Source of the DNA: Planomicrobium sp. CPCC 101110
Lineage (GTDB): Bacteria > Bacillota > Bacilli > Bacillales_A > Planococcaceae
Direction: 5' to 3'
Length of the DNA: 64,000 nucleotides
Assembly: GCF_007859395.1 (NCBI RefSeq)
Contig: NZ_VOHD01000006.1
Coordinates: forward strand, 620,001 to 684,000
Part shown: positions 19,953-29,510 of the stretch, piece by piece
How positions within the stretch are numbered: the first letter of the stretch is position 1
How the letters are laid out: each line of letters begins with the position of its first letter
The notes under the pieces: generated by a model
The model's input: the letters and a program-made list of their open reading frames with translations, nothing else
Told to the model about the DNA's origin: nothing
Database searches by the model: none
Program-made: the position numbers and the translations under genes

Positions 19953-20723
19953 CTAGTCGACCATTCTGTCGCTTCCGAAGAAGTTGCGGAACATTTGGAC
20001 TGTCGTTTCGCGGTTCAATGCTGCGATTGAAGTTGTCAAAGGAATTCCTTTAGGGCAAGATTCAACACAGTTTTGTGAGTTACTGCAGCTTCCTAAGCCG
20101 CCGTCTCCCATGATGGCGTTCAAACGCTCATCGCGGTTCATTGCGCCTGTCGGATGCGCATTGAAAAGGCGGACTTGTGAAAGTGGTGCAGGTCCGATGA
20201 AATCGGATTTATCGTTAACGTTCGGGCATGCTTCCAAGCATACGCCGCAAGTGATGCATTTGGACAATTCGTACGCCCATTGGCGTTTGCGTTCCGGCAT
20301 GCGCGGACCATCGCCAAGATCATGAGTTCCGTCAATCGGCACCCAAGCTTTGACTTTCTTCAACGATTCAAACATGCGGCTGCGGTCAATGACCAGGTCA
20401 CGGACAACCGGGAATGTTTTCATCGGCTGAAGTCTGATCGGCTGTTCCAACTGATCGATCAATGCAGTACACGACTGGCGCGCTTTGCCGTTGATGACCA
20501 TCGAACAAGCTCCGCAGACTTCTTCTAGACAAGCCATGTCCCAGTTGACAGGAGTGGTTTTTTTGCCATCCATGTTAACCGGGTTCCGACGGATTTCCAT
20601 CAATGCCGAAATGACATTCATGTTTGCGCGGTATGGCACTTCGAACTTTTCCCAATACGACTCTTCGTTCGTAGAGTTTCTGCGTTCGATTTCAAATAAA
20701 ACCGTTTTTGCTGCTTCACCCAT
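19953..20723 (-). CDS. sdhB: Succinate dehydrogenase iron-sulfur subunit
   Basis: SdhB carries electrons from FAD to menaquinone in respiratory complex II. The [2Fe-2S] ligands lie in CLEEVCGACSMVINGKARQS, the [4Fe-4S] ligands in CITCGVCLEACPN, and the [3Fe-4S]/[4Fe-4S] C-terminal ligands in CSNSQNCVESCPKGIPL. The 256 residues are full length. It is the third gene of sdhCAB, 18 bases after sdhA. Confidence 0.97.
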   Translation of the reverse strand: MGEAAKTVLFEIERRNSTNEESYWEKFEVPYRANMNVISALMEIRRNPVNMDGKKTTPVNWDMACLEEVCGACSMVINGKARQSCTALIDQLEQPIRLQPMKTFPVVRDLVIDRSRMFESLKKVKAWVPIDGTHDLGDGPRMPERKRQWAYELSKCITCGVCLEACPNVNDKSDFIGPAPLSQVRLFNAHPTGAMNRDERLNAIMGDGGLGSCSNSQNCVESCPKGIPLTTSIAALNRETTVQMFRNFFGSDRMVD

Positions 20724-20741
20724 GGTAAAATAGCTCCTCTC

Positions 20742-22490
20742 TTAGGCTTTCGCTGAGTAGTCACGTTTCCGTGGTGGAATCAAAGATACATCTACATCTT
20801 CATAATGGAATATCGGTGCATCGTATCCATTGAATTTGGCCATTGTCGTTTTCAGGAATTCTGCGTCATTGCGCTCAGGAAATTCCGGTTTATAGTGAGC
20901 GCCACGGCTTTCGTTGCGGTTTAACGCACCGAGTGTGATTACTCTAGCTAAATGTAGCATGTTTTTCAATTGGCGTGCGAACATAGCGCCTTGGTTGCTC
21001 CAGAGTTGTGTGTCCGTCATGCTGATATTGTCAAAACGTTGTAACAATTCCTGGATTTTTTCATCCGTCTGCTGCAGCTTGTCGTTGAAGCGCACTACAG
21101 TAACGTTGTCAGTCATCCATTCGCCCAATTCTTTGTGCAGGACATAAGCGTTCTCTGTACCGTCAAGCGCCAATAATTCTTCCCATTTGCGCTGTTCTTC
21201 AGCTGCATGGCGGTCAAAAACATCTGATGGAAGATCGTCTGCAAGCTGATCCAGCCCCTTGATATACGTCAAAGCGTTCGGGCCTGCAACCATTCCGCCA
21301 TAGATGGCTGAAAGAAGCGAGTTCGCTCCCAAACGGTTTGCTCCGTGCTGCGAATAATCACATTCGCCTGCAGCGAATACGCCCGGAATGTTTGTCATCT
21401 GATTGTCATCGACCCATAATCCACCCATTGAATAGTGGACGGCCGGGAAAATTTTCATCGGTACTTTACGAGGGTCATCGCCAGTGAATTTCTCGTAGAT
21501 TTCAATAATTCCGCCGAGTTTGATATCCAGCTCTTTCGGATCTTTATGAGAAAGATCCAAGTACACCATGTTTTCGCCGTTGATCCCAAGTTTTTGGTTG
21601 ACGCATACATCGAAAATTTCACGGGTTGCAATATCCCGCGGAACCAGGTTTCCGTAAGCCGGATATTTTTCTTCCAAGAAGTACCAAGGTTTTCCGTCTT
21701 TATATGTCCAGATGCGGCCGCCTTCTCCGCGGGCCGATTCTGACATCAAGCGGAGTTTGTCATCGCCTGGAATTGCGGTAGGGTGAATTTGGATAAACTC
21801 GCCGTTCGCATAGTAAGCGCCTTGCTGATAGACGATTGAAGCTGCCGAACCAGTGTTGATGACAGAGTTTGTCGATTTTCCGAAAATGATTCCAGGTCCG
21901 CCAGTCGCCATAACAACAGCATCTCCGCGGAACGCGCGGATTTCCATTGTCGTCATGTTTTGCGCAGTGATTCCCCGGCCTACCCCGTTTTCATCAAGCA
22001 CTAACCCCAAGAATTCCCAGCCTTCATATTTCGTGACCAGACCGTTTGCTTCTTGGCGGCGAACTTGCTCGTCAAGTGCGTATAACAGCTGTTGTCCAGT
22101 TGTGGCTCCGGCAAATGCCGTTCTGTGGTGCAATGTGCCACCGAAACGGCGGAAATCGAGCAAACCTTCAGGCGTACGGTTGAACATGACGCCCATCCGG
22201 TCAAGCAAGCGGATAATTCCGGGTGCTGCTTCCGCCATTGCTTGAACAGGTTTTTGGTTGGCTAGAAAATCGCCGCCGTAAACAGTGTCATCAAAGTGAA
22301 TTGCGGGGGAATCCCCTTCACCTTTTGTATTTACCGCTCCGTTAATCCCGCCCTGAGCACAAACAGAGTGGGACCGTTTCACTGGAACGATCGAAAATAA
22401 ATCAACGGGCGAGCCTGCTTCTGCAGCTTTGATCGCTGCCATCAACCCAGCAAGCCCTCCGCCGACAATAATAAGTTTGCCTTTCGCCAT
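20742..22490 (-). CDS. sdhA: Succinate dehydrogenase flavoprotein subunit
   Basis: SdhA oxidises succinate to fumarate with covalent FAD. The FAD-binding motif IIVGGGLAGLMAAI is at the N-terminus, the FAD-histidine region is KRSHSVCAQGGINGA, and HPTAIPGDDKLRLMSESARG contributes to the active site. I chose ATG 22490 (582 residues); the GTG at 22502 overlaps the GAGGAG site. It follows sdhC and precedes sdhB. Confidence 0.97.
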   Translation of the reverse strand: MAKGKLIIVGGGLAGLMAAIKAAEAGSPVDLFSIVPVKRSHSVCAQGGINGAVNTKGEGDSPAIHFDDTVYGGDFLANQKPVQAMAEAAPGIIRLLDRMGVMFNRTPEGLLDFRRFGGTLHHRTAFAGATTGQQLLYALDEQVRRQEANGLVTKYEGWEFLGLVLDENGVGRGITAQNMTTMEIRAFRGDAVVMATGGPGIIFGKSTNSVINTGSAASIVYQQGAYYANGEFIQIHPTAIPGDDKLRLMSESARGEGGRIWTYKDGKPWYFLEEKYPAYGNLVPRDIATREIFDVCVNQKLGINGENMVYLDLSHKDPKELDIKLGGIIEIYEKFTGDDPRKVPMKIFPAVHYSMGGLWVDDNQMTNIPGVFAAGECDYSQHGANRLGANSLLSAIYGGMVAGPNALTYIKGLDQLADDLPSDVFDRHAAEEQRKWEELLALDGTENAYVLHKELGEWMTDNVTVVRFNDKLQQTDEKIQELLQRFDNISMTDTQLWSNQGAMFARQLKNMLHLARVITLGALNRNESRGAHYKPEFPERNDAEFLKTTMAKFNGYDAPIFHYEDVDVSLIPPRKRDYSAKA

Positions 22491-22535
22491 TTTGGTATTC
22501 ACTCCTCTTTTAGTTCACCAATAATGAAAGCGTTC

Positions 22536-23147
22536 TTAAACAAACGCGAACAAAGCTCTGATACCAATAACCGATAGTACGATAAATACTAGAAGCGTGA
22601 AATAGTTAGCATAGCGCTGTGATTTTTCTGATTGTGTGATTCCCCAAGTTACTAGGAAAGACCATAATCCGTTCGCTAAGTGGAAAGTCGCGGACAATAC
22701 ACCGGCGATGTAGAATGCCAGCATAAGCGGATTAGCCAAAATATCAGCCATCATATTAAAATCTGCTTCTGCTGCATTGCCGACTGCTACTTGGAAACGT
22801 GTTTCGAATACATGCCATGCGATGAAGACCACAAGGAAGATTCCTGTGTAACGCTGCAAAACAAGTAAACGGTTTCTCAAATAGCTGTAATGCCCCACAT
22901 TATGTTTTGAAGTAAACGCTATGTACAAGCCGTAGAATGCATGATACACCAACGGTAGATAAATAACGAAAATCTCCAAGAAGATGACGAAAGGAAGATT
23001 CGCCATAAAGTGGGACGCACTGTTGAATGCAGACTCACCTTGTGTCGCAAAATGGTTGACGATTAAATGCTGCGTCAAGAAAACACCGATCGGGATGATT
23101 CCTAGTAATGAGTGCAATCTGCGCAATAAAAATTCACGATTTTCCAA
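22536..23147 (-). CDS. sdhC: Succinate dehydrogenase cytochrome b558 subunit
   Basis: SdhC anchors complex II in the membrane and binds two b haems and menaquinone. Five hydrophobic helices and haem-ligand histidines (RRLHSLLGIIPIGVFLTQHL, FIAWHVFETRFQ, ATFHLANGLWSF) are visible. TTG 23147 is the likely start: GAGGGG lies about seven bases upstream and the product has 203 residues, matching the ~202 of B. subtilis. Confidence 0.95.
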   Translation of the reverse strand: MENREFLLRRLHSLLGIIPIGVFLTQHLIVNHFATQGESAFNSASHFMANLPFVIFLEIFVIYLPLVYHAFYGLYIAFTSKHNVGHYSYLRNRLLVLQRYTGIFLVVFIAWHVFETRFQVAVGNAAEADFNMMADILANPLMLAFYIAGVLSATFHLANGLWSFLVTWGITQSEKSQRYANYFTLLVFIVLSVIGIRALFAFV

Positions 23148-23257
23148 ATTTTTTACCCCCCTCAACCTATTGATAGGCAGCAAAAAGAGCCATCGATATG
23201 TTACGAAAGCATCCATTGACTGCGACTAACATCATGATACAATAATATGACATATTT

Positions 23258-23286
23258 ATTGTACTCCCCGAAAAAAGGAGCGTCAA
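23258..23286 (-). promoter_or_regulatory. Strong sigma-A promoter of sdhCAB
   Basis: TTGACG (23286-23281), a 17-base spacer and TACAAT (23263-23258). It implies an untranslated leader of about 100 bases before sdhC. Confidence 0.7.
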
Positions 23287-23301
23287 GGCAACTCGTTGTT
23301 T

Positions 23302-23331
23302 TTGCAAACATTCTTAATAGTATTTTATTAT
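23302..23331 (+). promoter_or_regulatory. Possible promoter of yslB
   Basis: TTGCAA, an 18-base spacer and TATTAT point rightward and end 18 bases before the yslB ATG, leaving a very short leader. Confidence 0.4.
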
Positions 23332-23349
23332 AGTGAAAGTAGGTTTATT

Positions 23350-23751
23350 ATGGCTGCATCTGAAACAAATCCGCACGGACATTTCGGCTATGAAGTGATT
23401 AGGGATTACCTTCTGCCGGAAATATTAGGCCCCCATGAAACGGAAATCCTTTATTGGGCCGGCAAATCAATCGCCCGCAAATTCCCTTTGTTCTCCATGG
23501 AAGAAGCCTCTGGCTTCTTTTCCACAGCCGGTTTCGGGGAATTGGCACTCGAAAAATCATCCAAAGATGAAACAATATATACACTTATTCCTCCGAAAAT
23601 TGAAAACCGCTGCTTTAAATTGGAGGCCGGATTTCTTGCCGAACAAAAACAAAAGATAGACGGCTATTTGACTGAAGCGCATGAAGAAGTATTCCAGAAA
23701 AAGAATTTGGTGCGCATTACCTTAAAAACAGACCTTCGTGAACGTGTCTAA
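23350..23751 (+). CDS. yslB: YslB family protein (DUF2507)
   Basis: A soluble protein of 133 residues with the DUF2507 pattern: HFGYEVIRDYLLPEILG at the start and KSIARKFPLFSMEEASGFF in the middle. The molecular function is unknown. It is divergent from sdhC, as in B. subtilis. ATG 23350 has AAAGTAGG upstream; an upstream in-frame TTG lacks a ribosome binding site. Confidence 0.88.
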   Translation: MAASETNPHGHFGYEVIRDYLLPEILGPHETEILYWAGKSIARKFPLFSMEEASGFFSTAGFGELALEKSSKDETIYTLIPPKIENRCFKLEAGFLAEQKQKIDGYLTEAHEEVFQKKNLVRITLKTDLRERV

Positions 23752-23815
23752 ACTATGACAAATAGGGAAAATGGATTGACTTGGCCGGTTCACCGCCCCC
23801 ATGCCCCGATCAGAG

Positions 23816-23847
23816 AACAAGGCCCAACCGAAGTTGGGCCTTGTTTT
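23816..23847 (+). terminator. Bidirectional terminator between yslB and lysC
   Basis: A 13-bp perfect stem AACAAGGCCCAAC / GTTGGGCCTTGTT with a four-base loop lies between convergent genes and has T/A tracts on both sides. Confidence 0.85.
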
Positions 23848-23848
23848 C

Positions 23849-25063
23849 TTAATATGATAATCCGTATGCATCGTGAAGGGCGTTTGCGGATTTTTCCATG
23901 CCGCTTTCCGGTACCACAACGGAAACTTTGATCTCGGAAGTGCTGACCATTTTCACTGGAATATCCTGCATCCGGAGAATGTCGAACATCTGCGCAGCAA
24001 CACCCGGGTTCGACACCATGCCGGAACCGACGATAGAGACTTTCGCCAAGCCGACCTCGTAGTTTGCGGTCAAAAACCCGATCTCATTGCGATATGTTTC
24101 CAGTACCCGTTTTGTTTCTTCCAAGCTTTCCTCCTTGATGGAAAACGACACGGACGGCGGAACATCCTCGGATATGCTTTGGACGATAATATCCACATCG
24201 ATATGATGCTCGGCAAGCTTCATGAAAATTTTAGCCAGCGATCCGTTGAATGGTTTTTCATAGCTCGCGGTTACCCGGGCAATTCCCCGTTCAAATGCAA
24301 CGCCTCTAACAATCAGATTTTTCTCCACTGTAATCACCTCTTGTATAATTGTGCCCGGTTCGTCCGAATAACTCGCTCTCACTGATAACGGGACATTGTT
24401 GTTTTTAGCAAATTCGACCGCGCGCGGATGAAGCACCCCGGCCCCTAAGTTTGCCAGCTCAAGCATTTCGTCATAAGATATCTGTTCTAATTTCCGTGCG
24501 CCCGCTACATAGCGCGGGTCAGCAGTATAGACACCGTCAACGTCCGTATAGATTTCGCATTTGGCCGCATTCAATGCTGCTGCAAGCGCGACTGCGGTTG
24601 TGTCAGATCCTCCGCGACCCAAAGTCGTGATGTTGCCTACTTTATCAACGCCCTGGAAGCCGGCAACCACACAGAAATAGCCATTGTCCAACACGCGCTC
24701 CAGACGTTCTGTGTGTATTTGTTCAATGCGGGCGTTTCTCGGCACGGATTCAGTTTCAATGCCGGCTTGCCAGCCGGTGAATGACAGTGCTTCATGGCCA
24801 AGCGCTTTGAAAGCCATCGCGAGAAGCGATATCGTCACCTGCTCCCCAGTCGCAAGCAGCATGTCCATTTCGCGTTTCGGCGGTTCAGCTGAAATTTCAT
24901 TGGCCAGCGCCACAAGAGTATCAGTGGTTTTCCCCATCGCCGAAACGACAATGACGACCCGATTGCCTTTTTCTTTTTCCAGGATGGCACGTTTCGCAAC
25001 TCCGATAATTTTCTCCGGCGTCGCTACCGATGTGCCTCCGAATTTCATTACAACAGTTTCCAT
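23849..25063 (-). CDS. lysC: Aspartokinase II, lysine-sensitive type, with internal beta-subunit start
   Basis: It phosphorylates aspartate at the head of the lysine/threonine/methionine pathway. The kinase motif MKFGGTSVATPEK is at the N-terminus, TLGRGGSDTTAVALAAAL near residue 150, and two ACT domains fill the C-terminal third. ATG 25063 follows GGGAGTGG; the protein has 404 residues. Codon 246 is GTG (24328) preceded by AGAGGTG six bases upstream, which corresponds to the known internal start of the beta subunit in B. subtilis LysC. Expression is controlled by the lysine riboswitch upstream. Confidence 0.96.
   Translation of the reverse strand: METVVMKFGGTSVATPEKIIGVAKRAILEKEKGNRVVIVVSAMGKTTDTLVALANEISAEPPKREMDMLLATGEQVTISLLAMAFKALGHEALSFTGWQAGIETESVPRNARIEQIHTERLERVLDNGYFCVVAGFQGVDKVGNITTLGRGGSDTTAVALAAALNAAKCEIYTDVDGVYTADPRYVAGARKLEQISYDEMLELANLGAGVLHPRAVEFAKNNNVPLSVRASYSDEPGTIIQEVITVEKNLIVRGVAFERGIARVTASYEKPFNGSLAKIFMKLAEHHIDVDIIVQSISEDVPPSVSFSIKEESLEETKRVLETYRNEIGFLTANYEVGLAKVSIVGSGMVSNPGVAAQMFDILRMQDIPVKMVSTSEIKVSVVVPESGMEKSANALHDAYGLSY
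24326..24342 (-). promoter_or_regulatory. Internal ribosome binding site and GTG start for the LysC beta subunit
   Basis: AGAGGTG (24342-24336), seven bases, then GTG GAG AAA (from 24328), in frame with lysC codon 246. The product would be the regulatory ACT-domain chain starting MEKNLIVRG. Confidence 0.7.
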
Positions 25064-25095
25064 TTTATCCACTCCCACAATATTTGTGGCTCTCA

Positions 25096-25143
25096 GAAAA
25101 AAAAGAGGCAGCCCGCTGCGGATGCAGCAAACTACCTCTTTTA
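25096..25143 (-). terminator. Riboswitch-controlled terminator of lysC
   Basis: AAAGAGGTAG / CTGCCTCTTT arms are followed by a run of eight T. It lies between the lysine aptamer and lysC and should form when lysine is bound. Confidence 0.85.
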
Positions 25144-25163
25144 TCATGCACGAAAAACGTCCA

Positions 25164-25338
25164 TGTGAGATAGCCCTCCAGAGATTCACTCTGACAGCCC
25201 TGCACTTCTTAAATGCAGGACCAGCATACGGATTTACAGTTCCCCGTACACTTCGGCGACCGCCCCTTTCCCCATTCCTCACAGATTCTGTCCATCTCTG
25301 AATGGGTACTTTTGACGTTCGCACCTCTATCACCACTC
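25164..25338 (-). promoter_or_regulatory. Lysine riboswitch (L-box) aptamer
   Basis: The minus strand shows the conserved L-box order: GTGATAGAGGTGCGAAC at the 5' side, AGTA, GGGGCGGTCGCCGAAGT in the middle, GCTGGTCCTGCA and, closing the P1 stem, GGAGGGCTATCTCAC. This lysine-binding RNA normally turns off lysC transcription. A terminator follows directly. Confidence 0.93.
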
Positions 25339-25364
25339 GTTACAAGTGATTTAATTATGTTATT

Positions 25365-25393
25365 ACGATAGCACACTCTTATTCTGTTGACAA
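25365..25393 (-). promoter_or_regulatory. Probable promoter of the lysC leader
   Basis: TTGTCA (25393-25388), a 17-base spacer and TATCGT (25370-25365). The -35 lies inside the 3' end of uvrC. Confidence 0.45.
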
Positions 25394-27172
25394 TGGCTGT
25401 TCGTGAAAGTGTTTGTGGATGGAAGCAGCGAGCCCCACCGGCATGCCGGCGTCTTTCAATTGATCAACGGACGCTTCTTTTATTTTCTTTACTGAACCGA
25501 AGTGCTTGAGCAGTTGCTGTTTGCGCTTTGGCCCGACGCCCTCCAAATTGTCCAGCGCCGACGTAATGGCGTTTTTGCCCCTCAACTGGCGATGGAAAGT
25601 AATAACAAAACGATGCACCTCATCTTGTATGCGCTGCAGCAGATAGAACGCTTCGCTCGTCCGTTTCAGCGGCACCACTTCGATCGGGGAGCCGTACAAA
25701 AGCTGCGATGTTTGGTGCTTGTCGTCTTTTGCAAGGCCGGCAATGGGAATCGACAGCCCAAGCTCATCTTCAACTATCTCGCGCGCCGACTCAATCTGCC
25801 CTTTGCCGCCGTCAATGATAATCAGATCCGGCAGCGACAATTCATCCCTCAACACGCGGGTATAGCGGCGCCGGATAACTTCACGCATCGCGGCGTAGTC
25901 GTCGGGTTTTGACGCGTTGCGCGTTTTGTATTTGCGGTAATCTTTTTTCGACGGTTTGCCGTCGATGAATGTAATCATCGCTGATACGGCATCTGCCCCT
26001 TGGATATGGGAGTTGTCAAATGCTTCAATGCGCAGCGGCGTTTCAATGTTCATGGCTTCACCAAGCTCCACACAGGCTCCGATGGTTTTTGTTTCCTGCC
26101 GCTCGAGCAACTGGAATTTCTCCTTGATGGCAATTTCCGCGTTTTTCTTCGCCAATTCCACCAAATCTTTTTTCTTGCCGCGCTGAGGTACAAGCGTACG
26201 GATTTCAAGCCATTCCTTGATCAGTTCCGCGTCCTCGCCTTCCGGCAATAAAATTTCGTTCGGCTTCACATGATGCGATTGCTCATAAAATTGGCCAAGG
26301 AACGTCTGGAATTCTTCTTGCGGATCCCGGTATAGCGGGAAAAGCGAAACGTCGCGCTCGATCAGTTTGCCTTGGCGCACAAAAAACACCTGTACGCACA
26401 TCCAGCCTTTGTCAACCGCATAGCCAAAAACATCGCGGTTCGTAAAATCGTTCATCGCCATCTTTTGCTTTTCCATGACGGTTTCAATATGCGAAATCTG
26501 GTCGCGGTACTCTTTCGCCCGTTCAAATTCCAGGTTTTCAGCAGCCTCCGACATCTTTTCCACCAGCTGCTCCTTGACTTCACGGAATCCGCCATTCAGG
26601 AATTTGGTGATTCCTTCGATCATTTCCTGGTATGTTTCCTGTTCAACAGGTTTGATGCAAGGCGCCAGGCATTGCCCCATATGGTAGTAGAGGCATGCGC
26701 GGTCCGGCATCGTGTGGCATTTCCGGAGCGGATACAGACGGTCAAGCAGCTTTTTCGTTTCACTTGCTGCGAATGCATTCGGATAAGGGCCGAAATACTT
26801 GCCCTTGTCCTTTTTGACTTGGCGAGTCGTAATCAGCTTCGGATGGCGCTCACCCGTAATTTTCAAGTATGGATAGGATTTGTCGTCCTTCAGCATAATA
26901 TTGTATTTTGGGTCATGCTTTTTGATCAAATTCAACTCGAGGATCAAAGCTTCTTTGTCCGAACTCGTCACAATATACTCAAAATCCTCGATTTCATTGA
27001 CAAGGCGCTGGGTTTTTGCGTCATGGCTTCCCGTGAAATAGGAACGGACGCGGTTTTTCAGCACTTTTGCCTTGCCGACGTAAATAATGGTATTTTGGCG
27101 GTCTTTCATCAAATAGCATCCCGGCTGGTCGGGAAGAACCGCCAATTTATGCTGCAGCAATTCGTTTTTCAT
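25379..27172 (-). CDS. uvrC: Excinuclease ABC subunit C
   Basis: UvrC makes the dual incisions in nucleotide excision repair. The order is: GIY-YIG nuclease ([20 protein letters not shown]), Cys-rich segment ([16 protein letters not shown]), UVR domain binding UvrB (about residue 205), the RNase H-like C-terminal nuclease ([25 protein letters not shown]), and helix-hairpin-helix DNA binding ([17 protein letters not shown]). The 597 residues are full length. It stands between trxA and lysC as in B. subtilis. Confidence 0.97.
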   Translation of the reverse strand: MKNELLQHKLAVLPDQPGCYLMKDRQNTIIYVGKAKVLKNRVRSYFTGSHDAKTQRLVNEIEDFEYIVTSSDKEALILELNLIKKHDPKYNIMLKDDKSYPYLKITGERHPKLITTRQVKKDKGKYFGPYPNAFAASETKKLLDRLYPLRKCHTMPDRACLYYHMGQCLAPCIKPVEQETYQEMIEGITKFLNGGFREVKEQLVEKMSEAAENLEFERAKEYRDQISHIETVMEKQKMAMNDFTNRDVFGYAVDKGWMCVQVFFVRQGKLIERDVSLFPLYRDPQEEFQTFLGQFYEQSHHVKPNEILLPEGEDAELIKEWLEIRTLVPQRGKKKDLVELAKKNAEIAIKEKFQLLERQETKTIGACVELGEAMNIETPLRIEAFDNSHIQGADAVSAMITFIDGKPSKKDYRKYKTRNASKPDDYAAMREVIRRRYTRVLRDELSLPDLIIIDGGKGQIESAREIVEDELGLSIPIAGLAKDDKHQTSQLLYGSPIEVVPLKRTSEAFYLLQRIQDEVHRFVITFHRQLRGKNAITSALDNLEGVGPKRKQQLLKHFGSVKKIKEASVDQLKDAGMPVGLAASIHKHFHEQPLSTE

Positions 27173-27186
27173 ATTCTCACCCTATT

Positions 27187-27218
27187 AAAAAACCGGGCGC
27201 CATCTCTGGACCCGGTTT
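27187..27218 (-). terminator. Intrinsic terminator after trxA
   Basis: AAACCGGG / CCCGGTTT arms with a T-run on the minus strand lie between trxA and uvrC. Confidence 0.7.
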
Positions 27219-27222
27219 AGAA

Positions 27223-27537
27223 TTATGCGTGTTGGTTAACCAATTCAGCCAAAGCTTCTTTTGGTCTGAAACCTACTACTTTATCAACTGTTTCTCCGTC
27301 TTTCATCAACAAAAGAGTCGGGATTGACATGATGCCGTAGTTTCCTGCAGTTTCTTGGTTTTCATCAACGTCTACTTTGACGATTTTTACTTTGTCGCTC
27401 ATTTCAGCGTCCAATTCCTCTAATACTGGAGCAATCATTTTACATGGTCCGCACCAAGTCGCCCAAAAATCGACTAATACTAAACCTTCTGCGATTTCTT
27501 GTGAAAAGTTTTGATCTGTGCCGTGTACAATTGCCAT
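27223..27537 (-). CDS. trxA: Thioredoxin
   Basis: This is a general cytoplasmic disulfide reductant of 104 residues. The active site is [15 protein letters not shown], and the cis-proline segment is [15 protein letters not shown] ribosome binding site AAGGAGG precedes the ATG, and a TATAAT (27585-27580) with a weak -35 lies upstream. Confidence 0.98.
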   Translation of the reverse strand: MAIVHGTDQNFSQEIAEGLVLVDFWATWCGPCKMIAPVLEELDAEMSDKVKIVKVDVDENQETAGNYGIMSIPTLLLMKDGETVDKVVGFRPKEALAELVNQHA

Positions 27538-27654
27538 TGATAATTCCTCCTTATTTTGTAAACCCCAACTATAAAACGATTATAGCATGCGATTATTTCA
27601 CCCGCTATTTTTTTGCCTACGCTTACTCTACCCGCATATTTTAGCACTAAACGA

Positions 27655-27687
27655 AAAAAGCAGCCTTCCCAGAGAAGGCCGCTTTTA
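27655..27687 (-). terminator. Intrinsic terminator after etfA
   Basis: AAAGCGGCCTTC / GAAGGCTGCTTT arms are followed by T on the minus strand, just past the etfA stop. Confidence 0.8.
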
Positions 27688-27690
27688 CTA

Positions 27691-28656
27691 TTACATCACT
27701 TTCCGGAATTCTTCCGTCAGCATCGGTACCACTTCGAACAAATCTCCGACAATGCCATAATCGGCTACTTTGAAGATGTTCGCTTCGGGGTCTTTGTTAA
27801 TGGCTACAATGACTTTCGAGTTGGACATGCCTGCCAAATGCTGAATCGCTCCTGAAATTCCTGCGGCGATATAGAGATCAGGCGTCACAACTTTGCCCGT
27901 TTGTCCGATTTGCAGCGAGTAGTCCACGTAATCTGCATCACATGCTCCGCGTGAAGCGCCGACAGCACCGCCCAAAAGGTTCGCCAATTCCTGCAGCGGA
28001 GCGAATCCGTCTGCACTTTTGACGCCGCGGCCGCCGGCAACAATAACTTTCGCTTCCGACAGGTCCACGCCCTCTGCCGACTTCCGCACAACGTTTGAAA
28101 TGATTGTACGCAGATTGGTTATATCCACCACAAGTGAGCTGACCTCGCCAGAACGCTCTTCGCGCGGAAGCGGCGCAATGTTATTCGGGCGTACGGTCAC
28201 GAAAGTGATGCCTTCTTTGATCGTCTTTTTCTCAAACGCTTTACCGGAATAGATTGGGCGAACGAACACAGCGTCTTCGCCTTCCCCTTCAATCGTCGTC
28301 ACATCGGAAATCAAACCAGCTTGCAGTTTTGATGCAATTTTAGGTGAAAGGTCTTTTCCGACCGCCGTATGGCCAAAAACGATGCCTTCCGGATTTTCCT
28401 GTTCGATAACAGCCATGAATGCCTGTCCATAGCCATCGGATGTATATGACTTCAAATGCGGATGTTCGACAGTGATGACCCGGTCTGCCCCGCAGTTGAC
28501 AAGTTCTGCCCCGAATTCGCTGACAGAATCCCCAAGCAGCACTGCCACCACTTCCCCTCCGCCGGAAATCTGTTTCGCAGCGGCAATCGCTTCAAATGAT
28601 ACATTGCGCAATGCGCCTTCACGCGTTTCAGCCAACACCAATACTTTTTTCGACAT
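27691..28656 (-). CDS. etfA: Electron transfer flavoprotein alpha subunit
   Basis: With EtfB it accepts electrons from acyl-CoA dehydrogenases. The C-terminal FAD-binding domain shows VAGGRGVKSADGFAPL, LLGGAVGASRGACDADYVD, GQTGKVVTPDLYIAAGISG and INKDPEANIFKVADYGIVGD. It has 321 residues. AGGAGG stands ten bases before the ATG. It is the last gene of the fad cluster. Confidence 0.97.
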   Translation of the reverse strand: MSKKVLVLAETREGALRNVSFEAIAAAKQISGGGEVVAVLLGDSVSEFGAELVNCGADRVITVEHPHLKSYTSDGYGQAFMAVIEQENPEGIVFGHTAVGKDLSPKIASKLQAGLISDVTTIEGEGEDAVFVRPIYSGKAFEKKTIKEGITFVTVRPNNIAPLPREERSGEVSSLVVDITNLRTIISNVVRKSAEGVDLSEAKVIVAGGRGVKSADGFAPLQELANLLGGAVGASRGACDADYVDYSLQIGQTGKVVTPDLYIAAGISGAIQHLAGMSNSKVIVAINKDPEANIFKVADYGIVGDLFEVVPMLTEEFRKVM

Positions 28657-28716
28657 AGTCCGTTTACCTCCTAAGTAGATGTAAGAAATCGATGGATACG
28701 ATTGGAACTAATCCAT

Positions 28717-29490
28717 TTATATAACTTTCGCTTCGTTGCGCAGTAAACCGACCAACTCGGATACTTGAGTGGCCAAGTCGCCCTCAAGAATACGGCCCGC
28801 CGCTTTTTTCGGCGGCATGTATATTTCCAGCGTTTCTGTTTTCGGTTCGACATCTTCTTCATCAATATCAAGGTCATCGATTTCGATTTCTTCCAGCGGT
28901 TTTTTCTTCGCTTTCATAATTCCTGGGAGCGAAGGGTAGCGCGGTTCATTCAATCCCTGCTGAGCAGTTACAAGAAGCGGCAGTGAAGTTTCAAGTTCTT
29001 CCGCGTCCCCTTCAATATCACGGACAATCTTGACGTTTGTGCCTTCGATCTGGAGATTCGTGATCGTCGTGACGTAGTTGATGCCAAGCAAATCAGCCAC
29101 ACGCGGGCCAACTTGGCCAGAGCCTCCGTCAATTGCCACGTTTCCAGCCAAAATCAAATCAGGATTTTTATCTCTCAAATATTCAGCCAATATGTATGCA
29201 GTTGTGTATTGGTCCATTTCGTCCAGATCATCTTCTGTATTGATCAAGACCGCTTTGTCGGCACCCATTGCAAGAGCTGTCCGCAATTGTTTTTCAGCTT
29301 CCTCGCCGCCTATCGTAATGACCGTCACTTCGCCGCCATGGGCATCACGGACGGTGATTGCTTCTTCGATTGCATACTCGTCGTAAGGGTTGATGATGAA
29401 TTCCGCTCCGTCTTCCTGAATTTTACCGTTAGAGATGACCAATTTTTCTTCAGTGTCAAACGTACGCTTTACCAATACATAAATGTTCAT
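28717..29490 (-). CDS. etfB: Electron transfer flavoprotein beta subunit
   Basis: The partner of EtfA, a 257-residue protein with an AMP-binding core. Typical motifs are IINPYDEYAIEEA, ALAMGADKAVLI, ILAGNVAIDGGSGQVGPRVAD and LPLLVTAQQGLNEPRYPSLPG (pieces). An acidic insertion IEIDDLDIDEEDVEP lies near residue 200. It is followed by etfA and preceded by fadB with a 20-base gap, so all are likely co-transcribed. Confidence 0.97.
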   Translation of the reverse strand: MNIYVLVKRTFDTEEKLVISNGKIQEDGAEFIINPYDEYAIEEAITVRDAHGGEVTVITIGGEEAEKQLRTALAMGADKAVLINTEDDLDEMDQYTTAYILAEYLRDKNPDLILAGNVAIDGGSGQVGPRVADLLGINYVTTITNLQIEGTNVKIVRDIEGDAEELETSLPLLVTAQQGLNEPRYPSLPGIMKAKKKPLEEIEIDDLDIDEEDVEPKTETLEIYMPPKKAAGRILEGDLATQVSELVGLLRNEAKVI

Positions 29491-29510
29491 GAACAGAGAC
29501 CTCCCAAGTA

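Noticed and set aside
22524-22537. cre-like TGAAAGCGTTCTTA between sdhC and sdhA
   Set aside because: One mismatch, lies inside the operon at the sdhC stop and not at a promoter; a chance match is likely.
26372-27220. Plus-strand open frame of 282 codons
   Set aside because: Antisense to uvrC and without family features.
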